DNA of 64,000 nucleotides, taken from positions 682,001-746,000 of the forward strand of contig NZ_CP101454.1 in assembly GCF_024362405.1 (NCBI RefSeq), written 5' to 3'. Of the stretch, positions 17,552-26,437 are shown piece by piece. The stretch's first letter is position 1. The number at the start of each line of letters is the position of its first letter. Source of the DNA: Halorarius litoreus. Its GTDB lineage: Archaea; Halobacteriota; Halobacteria; Halobacteriales; Haloarculaceae. Under the pieces are notes generated by a model. The model was not told where the DNA came from. It saw only the letters and a program-made list of their open reading frames with translations, and searched no databases. Both the position numbers and the translations under genes were made by a program.

Positions 17552-18457
17552 CTACCCGAAGACGGTGACCACGGCGGCGCCGACCACGACGAGACACGAG
17601 GCCGTGATGAGTCGCCAACTGATGTGCTCCAGGTGGCTGAGGAAGGCGTACGCGAGGACGGCGACGATGAGCGGGCTCGTCTGCGTGATGGGCGCGACGA
17701 CGACGACGCGCGAGACCTTCAGCGCCGCGTAGTAGCCGAGCACGGAGAGCGTGTTCGCCACGGCGGCGGCGAGATACCACTTCGAGTGCGGCTCGCCGAG
17801 CAGTCGGTCGAACCGGAGCGTTCCCCGATACCGGAGATAGCCGAGGAATCCGAGTCCCGCGGCGGCCGTCTTCAGCGTCAGCCCGACCAGGATAGGGGTC
17901 CCCTCGGCGAAGCCGATGCGGACGAGGTTCGGCTCGGTCGCGAACGCCATCGCGGCGAGCAGTGGTAATCCAAGTGCTGTCACCGAGACGTCCTCACCGC
18001 GCTCCGCGCCCGAGTTCGTCGTCTCCCACGAGATCGCCGCGATGCCGACGACGATGAGCAGGATGCCGCCGGTGTGCGCCGTCGTGAGCGTCTCCCCGAG
18101 GAGGAGGACGGCGATGAGCGAGGCGAACAGCGGCATCGACGATTTCAACGGTTCGGTTCGCCCCGCTCCGATGCGGTCGATGGAGTCGTAGTAGAGCAGT
18201 CGGCCGAGGAACGTCCCCATGAACCCCGCCGCAACGAAGGAGAGCAGCGAGCGGAGCGTCAGCCCGTAGTCGGGGAAGTGGATGACTGCCGCCGCGGGCA
18301 GGAACACGAGGAAGTTCACACCCAGGCTGAGGAGAACGGCCTGCCGGACGCTGCCGTGTTCGGCGCCCACCCGAACGAGCACCACCTGCACGGAGACGGT
18401 GAGCGCGACGAACGCCGAGAGTGCCACTCCCAACAGCGGCAACGAGCTTCCTGCCAT
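17552..18457 (-). CDS. EamA/DMT-family transporter, second copy
   Basis: 301 residues, about ten membrane segments in two EamA repeats; the first repeat ends near AISWETTNSGAERGE. Similar in length and layout to the protein at 4784-5683, but clearly diverged. It shares a 54-base intergenic promoter region with the divergent CoA ligase at 18512, so both may answer to the same signal, for example import or efflux of the ligase substrate. Substrate unknown. Confidence 0.88.
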   Translation of the reverse strand: MAGSSLPLLGVALSAFVALTVSVQVVLVRVGAEHGSVRQAVLLSLGVNFLVFLPAAAVIHFPDYGLTLRSLLSFVAAGFMGTFLGRLLYYDSIDRIGAGRTEPLKSSMPLFASLIAVLLLGETLTTAHTGGILLIVVGIAAISWETTNSGAERGEDVSVTALGLPLLAAMAFATEPNLVRIGFAEGTPILVGLTLKTAAAGLGFLGYLRYRGTLRFDRLLGEPHSKWYLAAAVANTLSVLGYYAALKVSRVVVVAPITQTSPLIVAVLAYAFLSHLEHISWRLITASCLVVVGAAVVTVFG

Positions 18458-18477
18458 CGACCGGTTATCGTGAACCT

Positions 18478-18490
18478 AATACTTAATACG
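18478..18490. promoter_or_regulatory. Bidirectional TATA region
   Basis: AATACTTAATACG. Read rightward, TTAATA is about 27 bases ahead of the ATG at 18512; read leftward, TATTAAGTATT is about 28 bases ahead of the ATG at 18457. One AT core thus serves two divergent leaderless genes. Confidence 0.55.
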
Positions 18491-18511
18491 ACATGCCGGA
18501 ACCTGCCAGAT

Positions 18512-20146
18512 ATGGAGTTCAACTTCGACCTGGGCGTCGGCGCCCAGGAAGAGTTCGTCCGTCAGTCACGACGTTTTACTGCTGGTGACCTGCTCCGAAA
18601 GGGAGCACGGATGTATCAGGACCGCATCGCGATCAGCGAGCCGAACCACGAGGTGACGTACACCGAGTTGAACGAGCGCGTGAACGCGTTCGGGAACGCA
18701 CTCCTCGACCGTGGCTACGAGCCCGGTGAGGCGACCGTCGCGGTCCTCTCGGAGAACCGCGGGGAGTTCATCGAGGTGCTGTTCTCCGGTGCGAAGCTCG
18801 GCTGGCTCGTACCCACCCTGAACTGGCGCCTCGAGCGCGACGAACTCGTCCACTGCGTCGACCTCGTCGAGCCCGACGTCCTGGTCGTCTCGGAACGGTA
18901 CCGCGAGAAAGCCGAGTGGATCGAGACCGCGGCCGACTCCGACCCGACCATCGTCAACCTGGACGGCGGCGACGGCGACCTGGACTACGAGTCGCTCGTC
19001 GCCGAGGGCGACGCCGCCGAGCCCGCCCCCGACCACGACATCGACCCCGAACAGGGTCTGGTCGTCCTCTACACCTCCGGGACGACCGGCCTGCCGAAAG
19101 GCGTGGTCATCAGCCACCGCGCGTGGCTCGCACGGGGCTACACCTACATCATCGACTTCGACCTGCAGAAGGGCGACGGCCAGCTCGCCTGGCCGCCGCT
19201 GTTCCACATCGTCTCGGCGGACTGGCTCCCCGCGGTGTTCACCGTCGGCGGCACCTTCTACCCCGTCGACGGGTTCGATACGGCCCGCATCGTCGACATC
19301 CTCGAGGAAGACGGCGGGGGCATCGGCTGGCTGGTACTGCTTCCCGGCGTCGTCGAGCGGTTGCTGGAGTACGTCGAGGAGCACGACATCGACCCGACCT
19401 CGGAGTTCCGCGACATTCGGAACATCGGCGCACTCGTCGACCTCATCGACCCGAAGAAGGTCGAACGCGTCACCGAAACGTTCGACATGCCGTTCAAGAA
19501 CTCCTACGGCGCGACCGAGAACGGGAACGTGCTCAGCGCGGGCAACGACATCCCGAAGGGCGTCCGGCCGACCGACGACGACCTGCCGAAAGCCGAGTCC
19601 TCGTTCGTCGACCTGAAGCTCATCGACGAGGACTGGAACGAAGTCGAGGGGCGCGGCGAACTCGCGACGCGCGGCCCGACGCTGTGTAGCGGCTACATCA
19701 AGAACGAGGAAGCGAACCGCGAGGACTTCAAGGACGGCTGGTTCCGCACGGGCGACATCTTCGTCCACGACGAGGACGAGGGGAGCTACCACTTCGTCAA
19801 CCGACGGAAGTACCTCATCAAGAGCGGCGGCGAGAACATCTACCCGGCCGAGATCGAGAAGGTGCTGCTCGAACACGAGGCCATCGAGGAGGCCGTCGTC
19901 GTGCGCGTGCCGGACGAGAAGTGGGGCGAGGTGCCCAGAGCCGTCGTCAGCACCTACGACGAGAGCGCCATCGACGTCGACGAGCTGATGGAGCGACTGT
20001 CCGAACAGCTCGCGAACTACAAGCTCCCCCAGTACTTCGACATCGTCCACCCCGACGAGTTCCCGCGGTCGGCGACCGGGAAGGTCGTCCGGGACGACGT
20101 CGAGGCCTGGGACATCGACGAGCAGTCCCGCGTCCGAGAGGTCTGA
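18512..20146 (+). CDS. Acyl-CoA synthetase (AMP-binding, fatty-acid/aryl-CoA ligase type)
   Basis: Activates a carboxylic acid to its CoA thioester. 544 residues. Phosphate loop VLYTSGTTGLPKGVV, motif NSYGATENGNV, hinge motif NRRKYLIKSGGENIYPAEIE and terminal FPRSATGKVVRD with the catalytic Lys are all intact. The start MEFNFDLG is set by the TATA box at 18483-18488; the longer frame continues antisense to the DMT gene. It opens a run of beta-oxidation-type genes (3-hydroxyacyl-CoA dehydrogenase, MaoC). Confidence 0.93.
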   Translation: MEFNFDLGVGAQEEFVRQSRRFTAGDLLRKGARMYQDRIAISEPNHEVTYTELNERVNAFGNALLDRGYEPGEATVAVLSENRGEFIEVLFSGAKLGWLVPTLNWRLERDELVHCVDLVEPDVLVVSERYREKAEWIETAADSDPTIVNLDGGDGDLDYESLVAEGDAAEPAPDHDIDPEQGLVVLYTSGTTGLPKGVVISHRAWLARGYTYIIDFDLQKGDGQLAWPPLFHIVSADWLPAVFTVGGTFYPVDGFDTARIVDILEEDGGGIGWLVLLPGVVERLLEYVEEHDIDPTSEFRDIRNIGALVDLIDPKKVERVTETFDMPFKNSYGATENGNVLSAGNDIPKGVRPTDDDLPKAESSFVDLKLIDEDWNEVEGRGELATRGPTLCSGYIKNEEANREDFKDGWFRTGDIFVHDEDEGSYHFVNRRKYLIKSGGENIYPAEIEKVLLEHEAIEEAVVVRVPDEKWGEVPRAVVSTYDESAIDVDELMERLSEQLANYKLPQYFDIVHPDEFPRSATGKVVRDDVEAWDIDEQSRVREV

Positions 20147-20201
20147 GCGGCACCGCTCCCTCGGAACGGGCAGGTCGAGCACGCTACACAGGTGGGAACG
20201 C

Positions 20202-20207
20202 TTTTTA
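20202..20207 (+). promoter_or_regulatory. TATA box deciding the start of the 3-hydroxyacyl-CoA dehydrogenase gene
   Basis: TTTTTA lies about 27 bases ahead of the GTG at 20231, so that GTG, not the upstream opening at 20192, is the probable leaderless start. Confidence 0.55.
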
Positions 20208-20230
20208 CCGCCGCTCCTGACGTGACGCGT

Positions 20231-21085
20231 GTGTCATCTCGAACCATCGGCGTCATCGGCGCCGGCACGATGGGCAGTGGTATCGCACAGCTCGCCGCAC
20301 AGAACGGCTTCGACGTCGTCATGCGCGACATCGAACAGGAGCTGGTCGACGATGGGCTCGCACGCATCGAAACGGACCTGCGCGAGGCGGAGGAGCGCGA
20401 GATCATCGAGGACGCCGCCGCCGCCTTCGAGCACGTCTCCGGGACGACCGAGCTCGAAGCCGTCGCCGACGAGGCGTCGTTCATCGTCGAGGCCGCCCCC
20501 GAGGAGATGGAGATCAAGCAGGCCATCTTCGAGGAGCTAGACGAGCTGGCCGACCCCGACGTGGTGCTCGGGTCGAACACCTCCTCGCTCTCGATCACCG
20601 ACATCGCGAGCGTCACCGACCACCCCGGCCGCGTCATCGGCACGCACTTCTTCAACCCGCCGGTGAAGATGAAGCTCGTCGAACTCATCACCGGCCACCA
20701 CACGAGCGACGAGACGCTCGACCGCGCCGAAGCCCTGGCCGAAGACCTCGGCCGCGAGAGCATCGTCGTCGACGACTTCCCCGGCTTCGCCACCTCCCGG
20801 CTCGGGCTCGTGCTCGGGATGGAAGCCGCCCGGATGGTCCAGGAGGGCGTCGCCTCCGCGGAGGACATCGACACGGCGATGGAGATGGGGTACAACCACC
20901 CCGTCGGCCCGCTCAAGCTCGGCGACTACAACGGCTGGGACGTCCGCGTCGAGGTCGGCGAGTACCTCGCCGACGAACTCGGTGCCGACGTCTACCGCCC
21001 CCCACAGATCGTCAAGAAGATGGTTCGAGCGGGGGACTACGGCGTCAAGACCGGGCGTGGGTTCTACGACTGGGACGAGGAGTGA
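20231..21085 (+). CDS. 3-Hydroxyacyl-CoA dehydrogenase (HBD type)
   Basis: NAD(P)-dependent oxidation of (S)-3-hydroxyacyl-CoA. 284 residues from the GTG. Rossmann motif GVIGAGTMGSGIAQLA at the N-terminus, the catalytic region SNTSSLSITDIA with GTHFFNPPVKMKLVELI, and the C-terminal domain with NHPVGPLKLGD and TGRGFYDWDEE. Single-domain length matches 3-hydroxybutyryl-CoA dehydrogenases. The MaoC gene starts 9 bases after its stop, so they form an operon. Confidence 0.92.
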   Translation: MSSRTIGVIGAGTMGSGIAQLAAQNGFDVVMRDIEQELVDDGLARIETDLREAEEREIIEDAAAAFEHVSGTTELEAVADEASFIVEAAPEEMEIKQAIFEELDELADPDVVLGSNTSSLSITDIASVTDHPGRVIGTHFFNPPVKMKLVELITGHHTSDETLDRAEALAEDLGRESIVVDDFPGFATSRLGLVLGMEAARMVQEGVASAEDIDTAMEMGYNHPVGPLKLGDYNGWDVRVEVGEYLADELGADVYRPPQIVKKMVRAGDYGVKTGRGFYDWDEE

Positions 21086-21094
21086 GCCGTCGCG

Positions 21095-21553
21095 ATGCCG
21101 ACGCGCTACGCCGAAGACCTCGCGGTCGGTGACGAGTTCACCTTCGGCAGTCACACCGTCACCACCGAGGAGATAATCGAGTTCGCCGAGGAGTTCGACC
21201 CCCAGCCGTTCCACACGGACGAGGCTGCCGCGACGGAGTCGATGTTCGGCGGGCTGGTCGCCAGCGGCTGGCACGTCGTCTCCCTGACGAACCGGATGCT
21301 CACCGACTCGGTATTCAGCAACATCGCCCTACAGGGCGGCCACGGGACGGACGAGGTCCGCTTTCCTGCGCCGACCCGGCCCGGCGATACCCTCTCCGGA
21401 ACCGTCGAAATCGTCGACATCTCGGAGCCCGAGCACCGACCCCAGCACCGTGACGTGGACTTCGCCGTCACGACGCGGAACGACGACGGCCCCGTCCTGA
21501 CGATGACCAATCTCGGCATCGTCGCGCGGCGCGAGTCCGCAGACGAGGACTGA
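21095..21553 (+). CDS. MaoC-family (R)-specific hydratase
   Basis: Hotdog-fold enoyl-CoA hydratase or dehydratase, 152 residues. The hydratase 2 motif is visible: EFAEEFDPQPFHTDEAAATE (Asp and His as the catalytic pair), followed by FGGLVASGWHVVSL. ATG 9 bases behind the dehydrogenase stop. A MaoC hydratase makes (R)-3-hydroxyacyl-CoA, while the neighbouring HBD enzyme usually uses the (S)-form, so they may not act on the same intermediate. Confidence 0.88.
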   Translation: MPTRYAEDLAVGDEFTFGSHTVTTEEIIEFAEEFDPQPFHTDEAAATESMFGGLVASGWHVVSLTNRMLTDSVFSNIALQGGHGTDEVRFPAPTRPGDTLSGTVEIVDISEPEHRPQHRDVDFAVTTRNDDGPVLTMTNLGIVARRESADED

Positions 21554-21555
21554 CG

Positions 21556-21963
21556 TTACTCGGGCATCCGCTCGGGCCCGACGATGTACGTCGAGATCTT
21601 CCCGTCGGTGAGTTCGACCCAGCCCATGAACGGCTGGGTGCTGCCGTCCGGGCCGACGACCTCTGCCCGGAACGCGCCCTTGCCGTCGGCGTAGACGGCG
21701 TCGCGGACCTTGTGCTCGATGCCCTCTGTCTGCATCTCGCCGATGCGATCGTCGAGGAACTCGAAGACCTCGTCGCGACCGCTGTGGGTGTCGGTCGTGC
21801 TGCCGGTGTGGCCGTCGTGTTCCCAGACCTGCGTGTGGACCCACTCGACGTCGTCGTGCATCACCGTCACCGCGGTTTCGGCGTCGGCACCGTCGATGGA
21901 GTCGAAGTACGTTCCCTGCAACAGCTCCAGCAAGTCGTCACTGCTCGTGACTTGTGATGGCAT
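21556..21963 (-). CDS. SnoaL/NTF2-like protein
   Basis: 135 residues. LLELLQGTYFDSIDGADAET, AVTVMHDDVEWVHTQVW and GRDEVFEFLDDRI are typical of the small cone-shaped SnoaL/NTF2 fold, which includes ketosteroid isomerase-like, cyclase and limonene-epoxide-hydrolase-like enzymes as well as non-enzymes. No clear catalytic residue assignment is possible. It converges on the MaoC gene (2 bases between stops) and lies upstream of the KstD-like gene on the opposite side. Confidence 0.75.
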   Translation of the reverse strand: MPSQVTSSDDLLELLQGTYFDSIDGADAETAVTVMHDDVEWVHTQVWEHDGHTGSTTDTHSGRDEVFEFLDDRIGEMQTEGIEHKVRDAVYADGKGAFRAEVVGPDGSTQPFMGWVELTDGKISTYIVGPERMPE

Positions 21964-22026
21964 ACCAGTTCGAGACTGACGGGCCTGCTACATAGTCCAA
22001 TCGGTCAGAGCGCCCCCTAGACGGGC

Positions 22027-23721
22027 TCACTCGGTCGCCACGTCGCGGGCGTGCCGCCCGGCCTGGTAGCCGAAGACGACGTTCGGGCCGAGCGTGGCAC
22101 CCGCGCCGGCGTAGCCCATCCCCATGACGTGTGCGGTGCTGTTCGAGGCGGCGAACAGCCCCGGAATCGGCTCCTCGTGGACGTCGAGGACCGCACCGTC
22201 CGGTCGCGTGACGAGCCCGCCTTTCGTGCCGATGATGCCGCTGTGCACCTCGATGGCGTAGAACGGCGGCTCGTCGAGCGGGCCGAGGTTCGGGTGGTCG
22301 GTGTCCGGGTCGCCGACGAAGTTGTCGTAGGCGGTCTGCCCGCGCCCGAATTCGGGGTCCTCACCCCGCCGCGCGTGTTCGTTGAACTGCTCGACGGTCG
22401 CTTCGAGGCCATCGGGGTCGACGCCGAGTACCTCGGCGAGTTCGCGGAGCGTCTCCCCCGCGGCGAGTTCGTCCGGCGTCTGCTCGTTCAGCGATTCGTC
22501 CGCGCCCAGTCGCTGGTCGCGCCAGCCGACCGTGTCGTCGTCCGACTCACCCGCCAGCAGCTGATAGCGGTCGCGGAACTGCTGGTCGACGACCATGTAC
22601 GCCGGGAGGTTCCGGGCGCCGTAGCGCCCCGGGTCGAAGTCGTGGAGCGTCTTCGTCAGGTCGTGGTAGTTGCCTGCCTCGTTGCAGAACCGCTCGCCGT
22701 CCTCGTTCACGAAGATGGAGCCCGGGAGAGTCCGTCCCCAGTTCATCTTGTACAGCGGGGAGCCGTCCTCCCAGTGCTGGCCGTGCGCTCGACTCGCGGG
22801 GAACCACCACGCCTCGTTCATGTTGCCGAGCTTGGCGCCGACGTCCATCCCGATCGTGACGCCGTCGCCCTCGACCGAGGGCGGGGTCATCGGCGCGTCG
22901 ACGGGGCCGCGGAGGAAGTTCTCGCGCATGTCCTCGTCCCAGTCGATTCCGCCGGCCGCGATGACGACGGCCCCGGCTTCGATGGCGAGTTCCTCGCCGC
23001 CGCGCTCGGCGAGGAGCCCGACGACGTCGTCGCCGTCGGTGACGAGTTCGCGTCCGGCGGTCCCGGTTTCGAACCGCACGCCCGCGTCGAGACAGCCCTC
23101 GTAGAGCCCGGCGACGAGCGCGCGGCCGGTCGCCAGTTTGTCCGCCTCGGCACGCCGCTGGAGTTTCTCGAAGTCCGCGACCTTCGGGAACTTCGCGTGG
23201 CCGCCCGCCTCGTACACCTCGCTGGCGGGGACCGGGAGTTCGTGGTGGGGGTCGTCTCTGACGGCGTCTAGGTCATCGCCTAGGCGGGCGCCGTCGAACA
23301 CCGTCGGCTCGATCATGTTGCCGTCGTCGCTCGCTTCCGCCCAGTCGGTGTGGTAGTCCGGGTAGCCCGCGAACTGGAACACCAGGTTCGTCCGGGCTTC
23401 GATGAAGTCGACGACGTCGGGCGCGAGGTCGACGAACGTCTCGATGAGTGCGTCGTCGACCCGCTCACCGGCGACCCGGCGGATGTAGGCTTCGACCTGT
23501 TCGGGGGGCTGGCGACCGACCGCGTCGACGGCCGGCCGGCTGTTCGGGAGCCAGAGCCCACCACCGGAGACGGCCGTTGTGCCCCCAATTTTCGGTGCCT
23601 TCTCGACGACGAGGACGTCGGCAGGTCTCGCAGCGAGGGCGGCGACGAGCCCTGCGCCACCGGACCCGACCACGACGATGTCCGTCGAGCGATTCCACGA
23701 GGACGGCGGATCGACTGTCAT
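22027..23721 (-). CDS. FAD-dependent dehydrogenase, 3-ketosteroid-delta1-dehydrogenase (KstD)-like
   Basis: 564 residues. N-terminal dinucleotide fold DIVVVGSGGAGLVAALAA, then GGTTAVSGGGLWLPNSRP, the KstD-type text near FAD. C-terminally PPFYAIEVHSGIIGTKGGLV matches the KstD region that carries an active-site Tyr and Gly, and GPNVVFGYQAG closes the FAD site. Known members remove alpha,beta hydrogens from ring 3-ketones (steroids, also 3- or 4-oxocyclohexane carboxylates). ATG 23721 fits a minus-strand ATTAGG box 27 bases ahead; a GTG two codons upstream is the alternative. Close paralogue at 46246-47916. Confidence 0.85.
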   Translation of the reverse strand: MTVDPPSSWNRSTDIVVVGSGGAGLVAALAARPADVLVVEKAPKIGGTTAVSGGGLWLPNSRPAVDAVGRQPPEQVEAYIRRVAGERVDDALIETFVDLAPDVVDFIEARTNLVFQFAGYPDYHTDWAEASDDGNMIEPTVFDGARLGDDLDAVRDDPHHELPVPASEVYEAGGHAKFPKVADFEKLQRRAEADKLATGRALVAGLYEGCLDAGVRFETGTAGRELVTDGDDVVGLLAERGGEELAIEAGAVVIAAGGIDWDEDMRENFLRGPVDAPMTPPSVEGDGVTIGMDVGAKLGNMNEAWWFPASRAHGQHWEDGSPLYKMNWGRTLPGSIFVNEDGERFCNEAGNYHDLTKTLHDFDPGRYGARNLPAYMVVDQQFRDRYQLLAGESDDDTVGWRDQRLGADESLNEQTPDELAAGETLRELAEVLGVDPDGLEATVEQFNEHARRGEDPEFGRGQTAYDNFVGDPDTDHPNLGPLDEPPFYAIEVHSGIIGTKGGLVTRPDGAVLDVHEEPIPGLFAASNSTAHVMGMGYAGAGATLGPNVVFGYQAGRHARDVATE

Positions 23722-23761
23722 AGCCACACAAGGACAGCACTCGCCCTAATTCTTCTCCCAC

Positions 23762-24220
23762 CTAGAGCAGCCGGAGGTCGCTCCAGCCCGTCTCGTCGTC
23801 GTAGTCGGCGGTGTAGACGAACCGCATCGTGATCGACTCGATCTTCCACGCCCCATCGACGCGCCGGTACGCGTCGCGATACCAGCCCTGTCGCCACGCG
23901 CCGCTCCCGTCGGCGAACGTCAGCGGCGACTCGATGTACCAGCGGCCAGTCGCCTCGTCGCCGTCGATGTCGAGAATCGGGTTCGAGAGCATGTGTGCCG
24001 ACCCCTGGAGCTGGGCTTCGACGAACTCGGCGGCGAACCGTTCGAGTCCCTCCTGTCCCTCGTAGACACCCATCCCACCGAAGTCGAGCGTCGGGTCGGA
24101 GACGAACAGGTCGACGAACGGCTCCCAGTCCTGTTCGTCGACGTAGTAGCAGTACTTCGCGCGCAGTTCCTTCAGTTCCTCCCGGTCGACGAGTCGCTGG
24201 AGTCGGTCGGCGTCCATCAT
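23762..24220 (-). CDS. SnoaL_4-type NTF2-like protein
   Basis: 152 residues. Begins LQRLVDREELKELRAKYCYY VDEQDWEPFVDLFVSDPTLD (shown in two parts), typical of the SnoaL_4 subgroup in ring-hydroxylating dioxygenase beta-subunit relatives and scytalone-dehydratase-like proteins. A very similar layout occurs in the protein at 32710-33183 (LQRLEHREAIKELRYDYGRY). It lies 40 bases ahead of the KstD-like gene on the same strand, so the two are probably co-transcribed. Function not established. Confidence 0.78.
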   Translation of the reverse strand: MMDADRLQRLVDREELKELRAKYCYYVDEQDWEPFVDLFVSDPTLDFGGMGVYEGQEGLERFAAEFVEAQLQGSAHMLSNPILDIDGDEATGRWYIESPLTFADGSGAWRQGWYRDAYRRVDGAWKIESITMRFVYTADYDDETGWSDLRLL

Positions 24221-24346
24221 GCGACGAGGTTCAGCGACCGGCGAGTTAACAGTTTGCCAGCGGTCATACTGACTTCGATACGTCAGTTCGGTATCGACCG
24301 CACGGATTCGTGCGGTCGAACCGAGACACAGGTGCAGCAGTCAGCA

Positions 24347-24838
24347 TCAGTCGTCGGCGTAGACGCGCCAGACCCCCTGCGCAGTCGCGATTGCCTCGCC
24401 GGTCTCGGCGTCTTCGAGCGTCCCGTCGACGACCGCACTCGACGAGCCGGTCCGGACGATCTCGCCCGTCGCGACCATGTCGCTTGCCGCCGGCGACAGG
24501 AAGTTCGTGTTCAGGTTGATGGTCGGCCCGCTGGTCACCGGTTGGTCGGCGACCGCCGCCATGATGGTGAACCCCATCACGGTGTCGAGATAGGCGACGA
24601 CCATCCCGCCGTGGAGTGCGCCGCCCATCCCGGGGTTCGCCCACTCCTGGTTGTGGGGGATGGACGCTTCGAGAACGCCGTCGTCGAACGATTCGAACGT
24701 GATGCCCATGTCCCTGATGAGTGGGTGATCGTGAGCGTGCTGACGAAGTTGTTCGAGCGGATTCTCGCCTTCGGGGTTGAAACCGGTGTTCTCGCCGTAC
24801 TGGTCGCTGTACTTCCGCTCCGAGTCGTCCTCAGTCAT
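24347..24838 (-). CDS. PaaI-type hotdog acyl-CoA thioesterase
   Basis: 163 residues. The thioesterase block NPGMGGALHGGMVVAYLDTV (HGG with downstream Asp) and INLNTNFLSPA are characteristic. PaaI-like enzymes hydrolyse aberrant or aromatic acyl-CoAs and free trapped CoA. The ATG overlaps the stop of the upstream alcohol dehydrogenase by eight bases (ATGACTGA), indicating translational coupling. The 57-residue acidic N-terminal extension before the fold is longer than usual. Confidence 0.87.
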   Translation of the reverse strand: MTEDDSERKYSDQYGENTGFNPEGENPLEQLRQHAHDHPLIRDMGITFESFDDGVLEASIPHNQEWANPGMGGALHGGMVVAYLDTVMGFTIMAAVADQPVTSGPTINLNTNFLSPAASDMVATGEIVRTGSSSAVVDGTLEDAETGEAIATAQGVWRVYADD

Positions 24839-25934
24839 GGGTCGGTGTGACGGTGATGTGGAAAGCGTCCTCGTCGGCGTCGCCGCCCTGGAGCTGAATC
24901 GCGCGTTCGATCTCGTCGAGGCCGAGGGTGTGCGAGTGGAGCTGGTCGAGGTCGTAGTCGCCGGCCTCGATGACGTCGATGGCGCGCTCGAACGACCAGG
25001 CGCGCGTGCCGAGCGTCCCCTCGATGCTGATGTTGTCGAGGACCACCTCGTCCGAGACGAACCCGTCGACCTCGCGCATTCCCTTGGTGCCTGCGAGCAC
25101 GACGGTGCCACCCGGCCGGACGACGTCGATAGCATCGACGACCGACTGGGTCGCGCCGGGCGTCGTGTCGACGACGACGTCGACGCCCCGTCCGTCGGTG
25201 ATGGCGTCGACGCGCCCGGCGAGCGACTCGGTGCCGACGTCGACCGTGTGGGTCGCACCGAACTCCTCGGCGATGGCGAGGCGGTCTGCGTCGCGCGTGA
25301 GACCCGTGGCGACGATTGGCCCACAGCCGGCTTCGGCCGCGGCGATGACCGCAGAGAGCCCGCGCTGTCCCGGGCCGAGGACGAGTACCGACTCGCCGAC
25401 CTCGGCGCTGCCGGCCCGACACACCCACTCGAAGCCGGCGCCGAGCGGGTTGAAGAAGGTGGCATCCTCGATGGAGACGTCGTGTGAGAGCTGGTGGACG
25501 ACCGTTCCGGGGCGCAACAGCATCCGCTCGGCGAACCCACCCCAGATGCCGGCGCCGACCGACAGCGAGGTGGTGCCGTAGATGAACCGCTGGTCGCAGA
25601 TGGTGTACTCACCACGGGTACAGAACTCGCAGACGCCACAGGGCGCGAACGGCTCGATGGCGACGCGGTCGCCGACCGCGACGTCCCAGCGGTCGCTGGC
25701 GTCGGCGCCGATCGCTTCGATCACGCCGACCGGCTCGTGGCCGAGGACGACCGGGTACTCGAACAGGCCGCTGTCGTCCATCTCGCCGATGTAGCGCTCG
25801 TAGTCGGCACCGCAGATGCCACAGCCTTCGACGCGGACCAGCGCTTCCCCGGTTCCGATCTCGTCAGGGACGTCGAGGTCACGGAGCTCGAGCTCCCGCG
25901 CGGCCGTCTGGACGGCTGCGCGCGTCGTCGTCAT
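24831..25934 (-). CDS. Zinc-dependent alcohol dehydrogenase (MDR superfamily)
   Basis: 367 residues. Catalytic zinc ligands in GCGICGADYERYIGE and LGHEPVGVIEA; structural zinc cysteines in CGVCEFCTRGEYTIC. The NAD(P) fold has VLGPGQRGLSAVIAAAEAG. Likely oxidises a primary or secondary alcohol intermediate. The operon order read leftward is RidA-like, alcohol dehydrogenase, thioesterase; RidA stop to this start is about 30 bases. Confidence 0.92.
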   Translation of the reverse strand: MTTTRAAVQTAARELELRDLDVPDEIGTGEALVRVEGCGICGADYERYIGEMDDSGLFEYPVVLGHEPVGVIEAIGADASDRWDVAVGDRVAIEPFAPCGVCEFCTRGEYTICDQRFIYGTTSLSVGAGIWGGFAERMLLRPGTVVHQLSHDVSIEDATFFNPLGAGFEWVCRAGSAEVGESVLVLGPGQRGLSAVIAAAEAGCGPIVATGLTRDADRLAIAEEFGATHTVDVGTESLAGRVDAITDGRGVDVVVDTTPGATQSVVDAIDVVRPGGTVVLAGTKGMREVDGFVSDEVVLDNISIEGTLGTRAWSFERAIDVIEAGDYDLDQLHSHTLGLDEIERAIQLQGGDADEDAFHITVTPTHD

Positions 25935-25967
25935 CGTCGGCTCCCTCCTCCCAGTGTTGCCTCCATC

Positions 25968-26360
25968 TCACTCCTCCACGGGAACGTCGACTTCGATCTC
26001 GACGAGATACTCCGGGCCTGCCAGTTGCTCGACGCCGAGGACGGTGTGGCAGGGATAGGGCGCCGAGAACACCGACTGGTAGACCTCGTCGTAGTCGGGG
26101 AAGCGCTCGTGAGGGTCGACGATGTGGGCTTTGACCTTCACCACGTCGCTCATGTCTCGGTCGATTTCGGCCAGGATGGCCTCGACGTTGGCGAACGCCT
26201 GCCGGGTCTGTGCCGTGATGTCGTCGCCGGCGAGGTTGCGGTCGCCATCCATCCCGACCTGCCCCGAGATGTAGAAGGTGCCATCGGCGACGATAGCGTG
26301 ACTGTAGCCGTATTCCGAGGAATCCGGCGCTGACTCTGGATTGATGTGACGGCGCACCAT
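25968..26360 (-). CDS. RidA-family protein with altered active-site arginine
   Basis: 130 residues, YjgF/YER057c/UK114 fold: GTFYISGQVGMDGDRNL, ITAQTRQAFANVEAILAE and GPEYLVEIEVDV. In imine deaminases of the RidA subgroup an Arg precedes this last block (PARSxVEV in E. coli); here the text is YPCHTVLGV with His in that place. It is therefore probably not a classical 2-aminoacrylate deaminase but one of the catabolic-cluster Rid variants. ATG at 26360 chosen over the upstream alternative by the usual MVRRxIN beginning. Confidence 0.82.
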   Translation of the reverse strand: MVRRHINPESAPDSSEYGYSHAIVADGTFYISGQVGMDGDRNLAGDDITAQTRQAFANVEAILAEIDRDMSDVVKVKAHIVDPHERFPDYDEVYQSVFSAPYPCHTVLGVEQLAGPEYLVEIEVDVPVEE

Positions 26361-26437
26361 ACCACACACTCCCCGAGTAGCCCCAAAACGTTGCTGGTCA
26401 GGCGCACGCTACTAGGCGCACGAACCCACCGGGGGTG

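Noticed and set aside
22027..23721. Firm assignment as 3-ketosteroid-delta1-dehydrogenase
   Set aside because: The family also oxidises simpler ring ketones, and no KshAB, HsaC or other steroid-ring genes are in the window. Only KstD-like is supportable.
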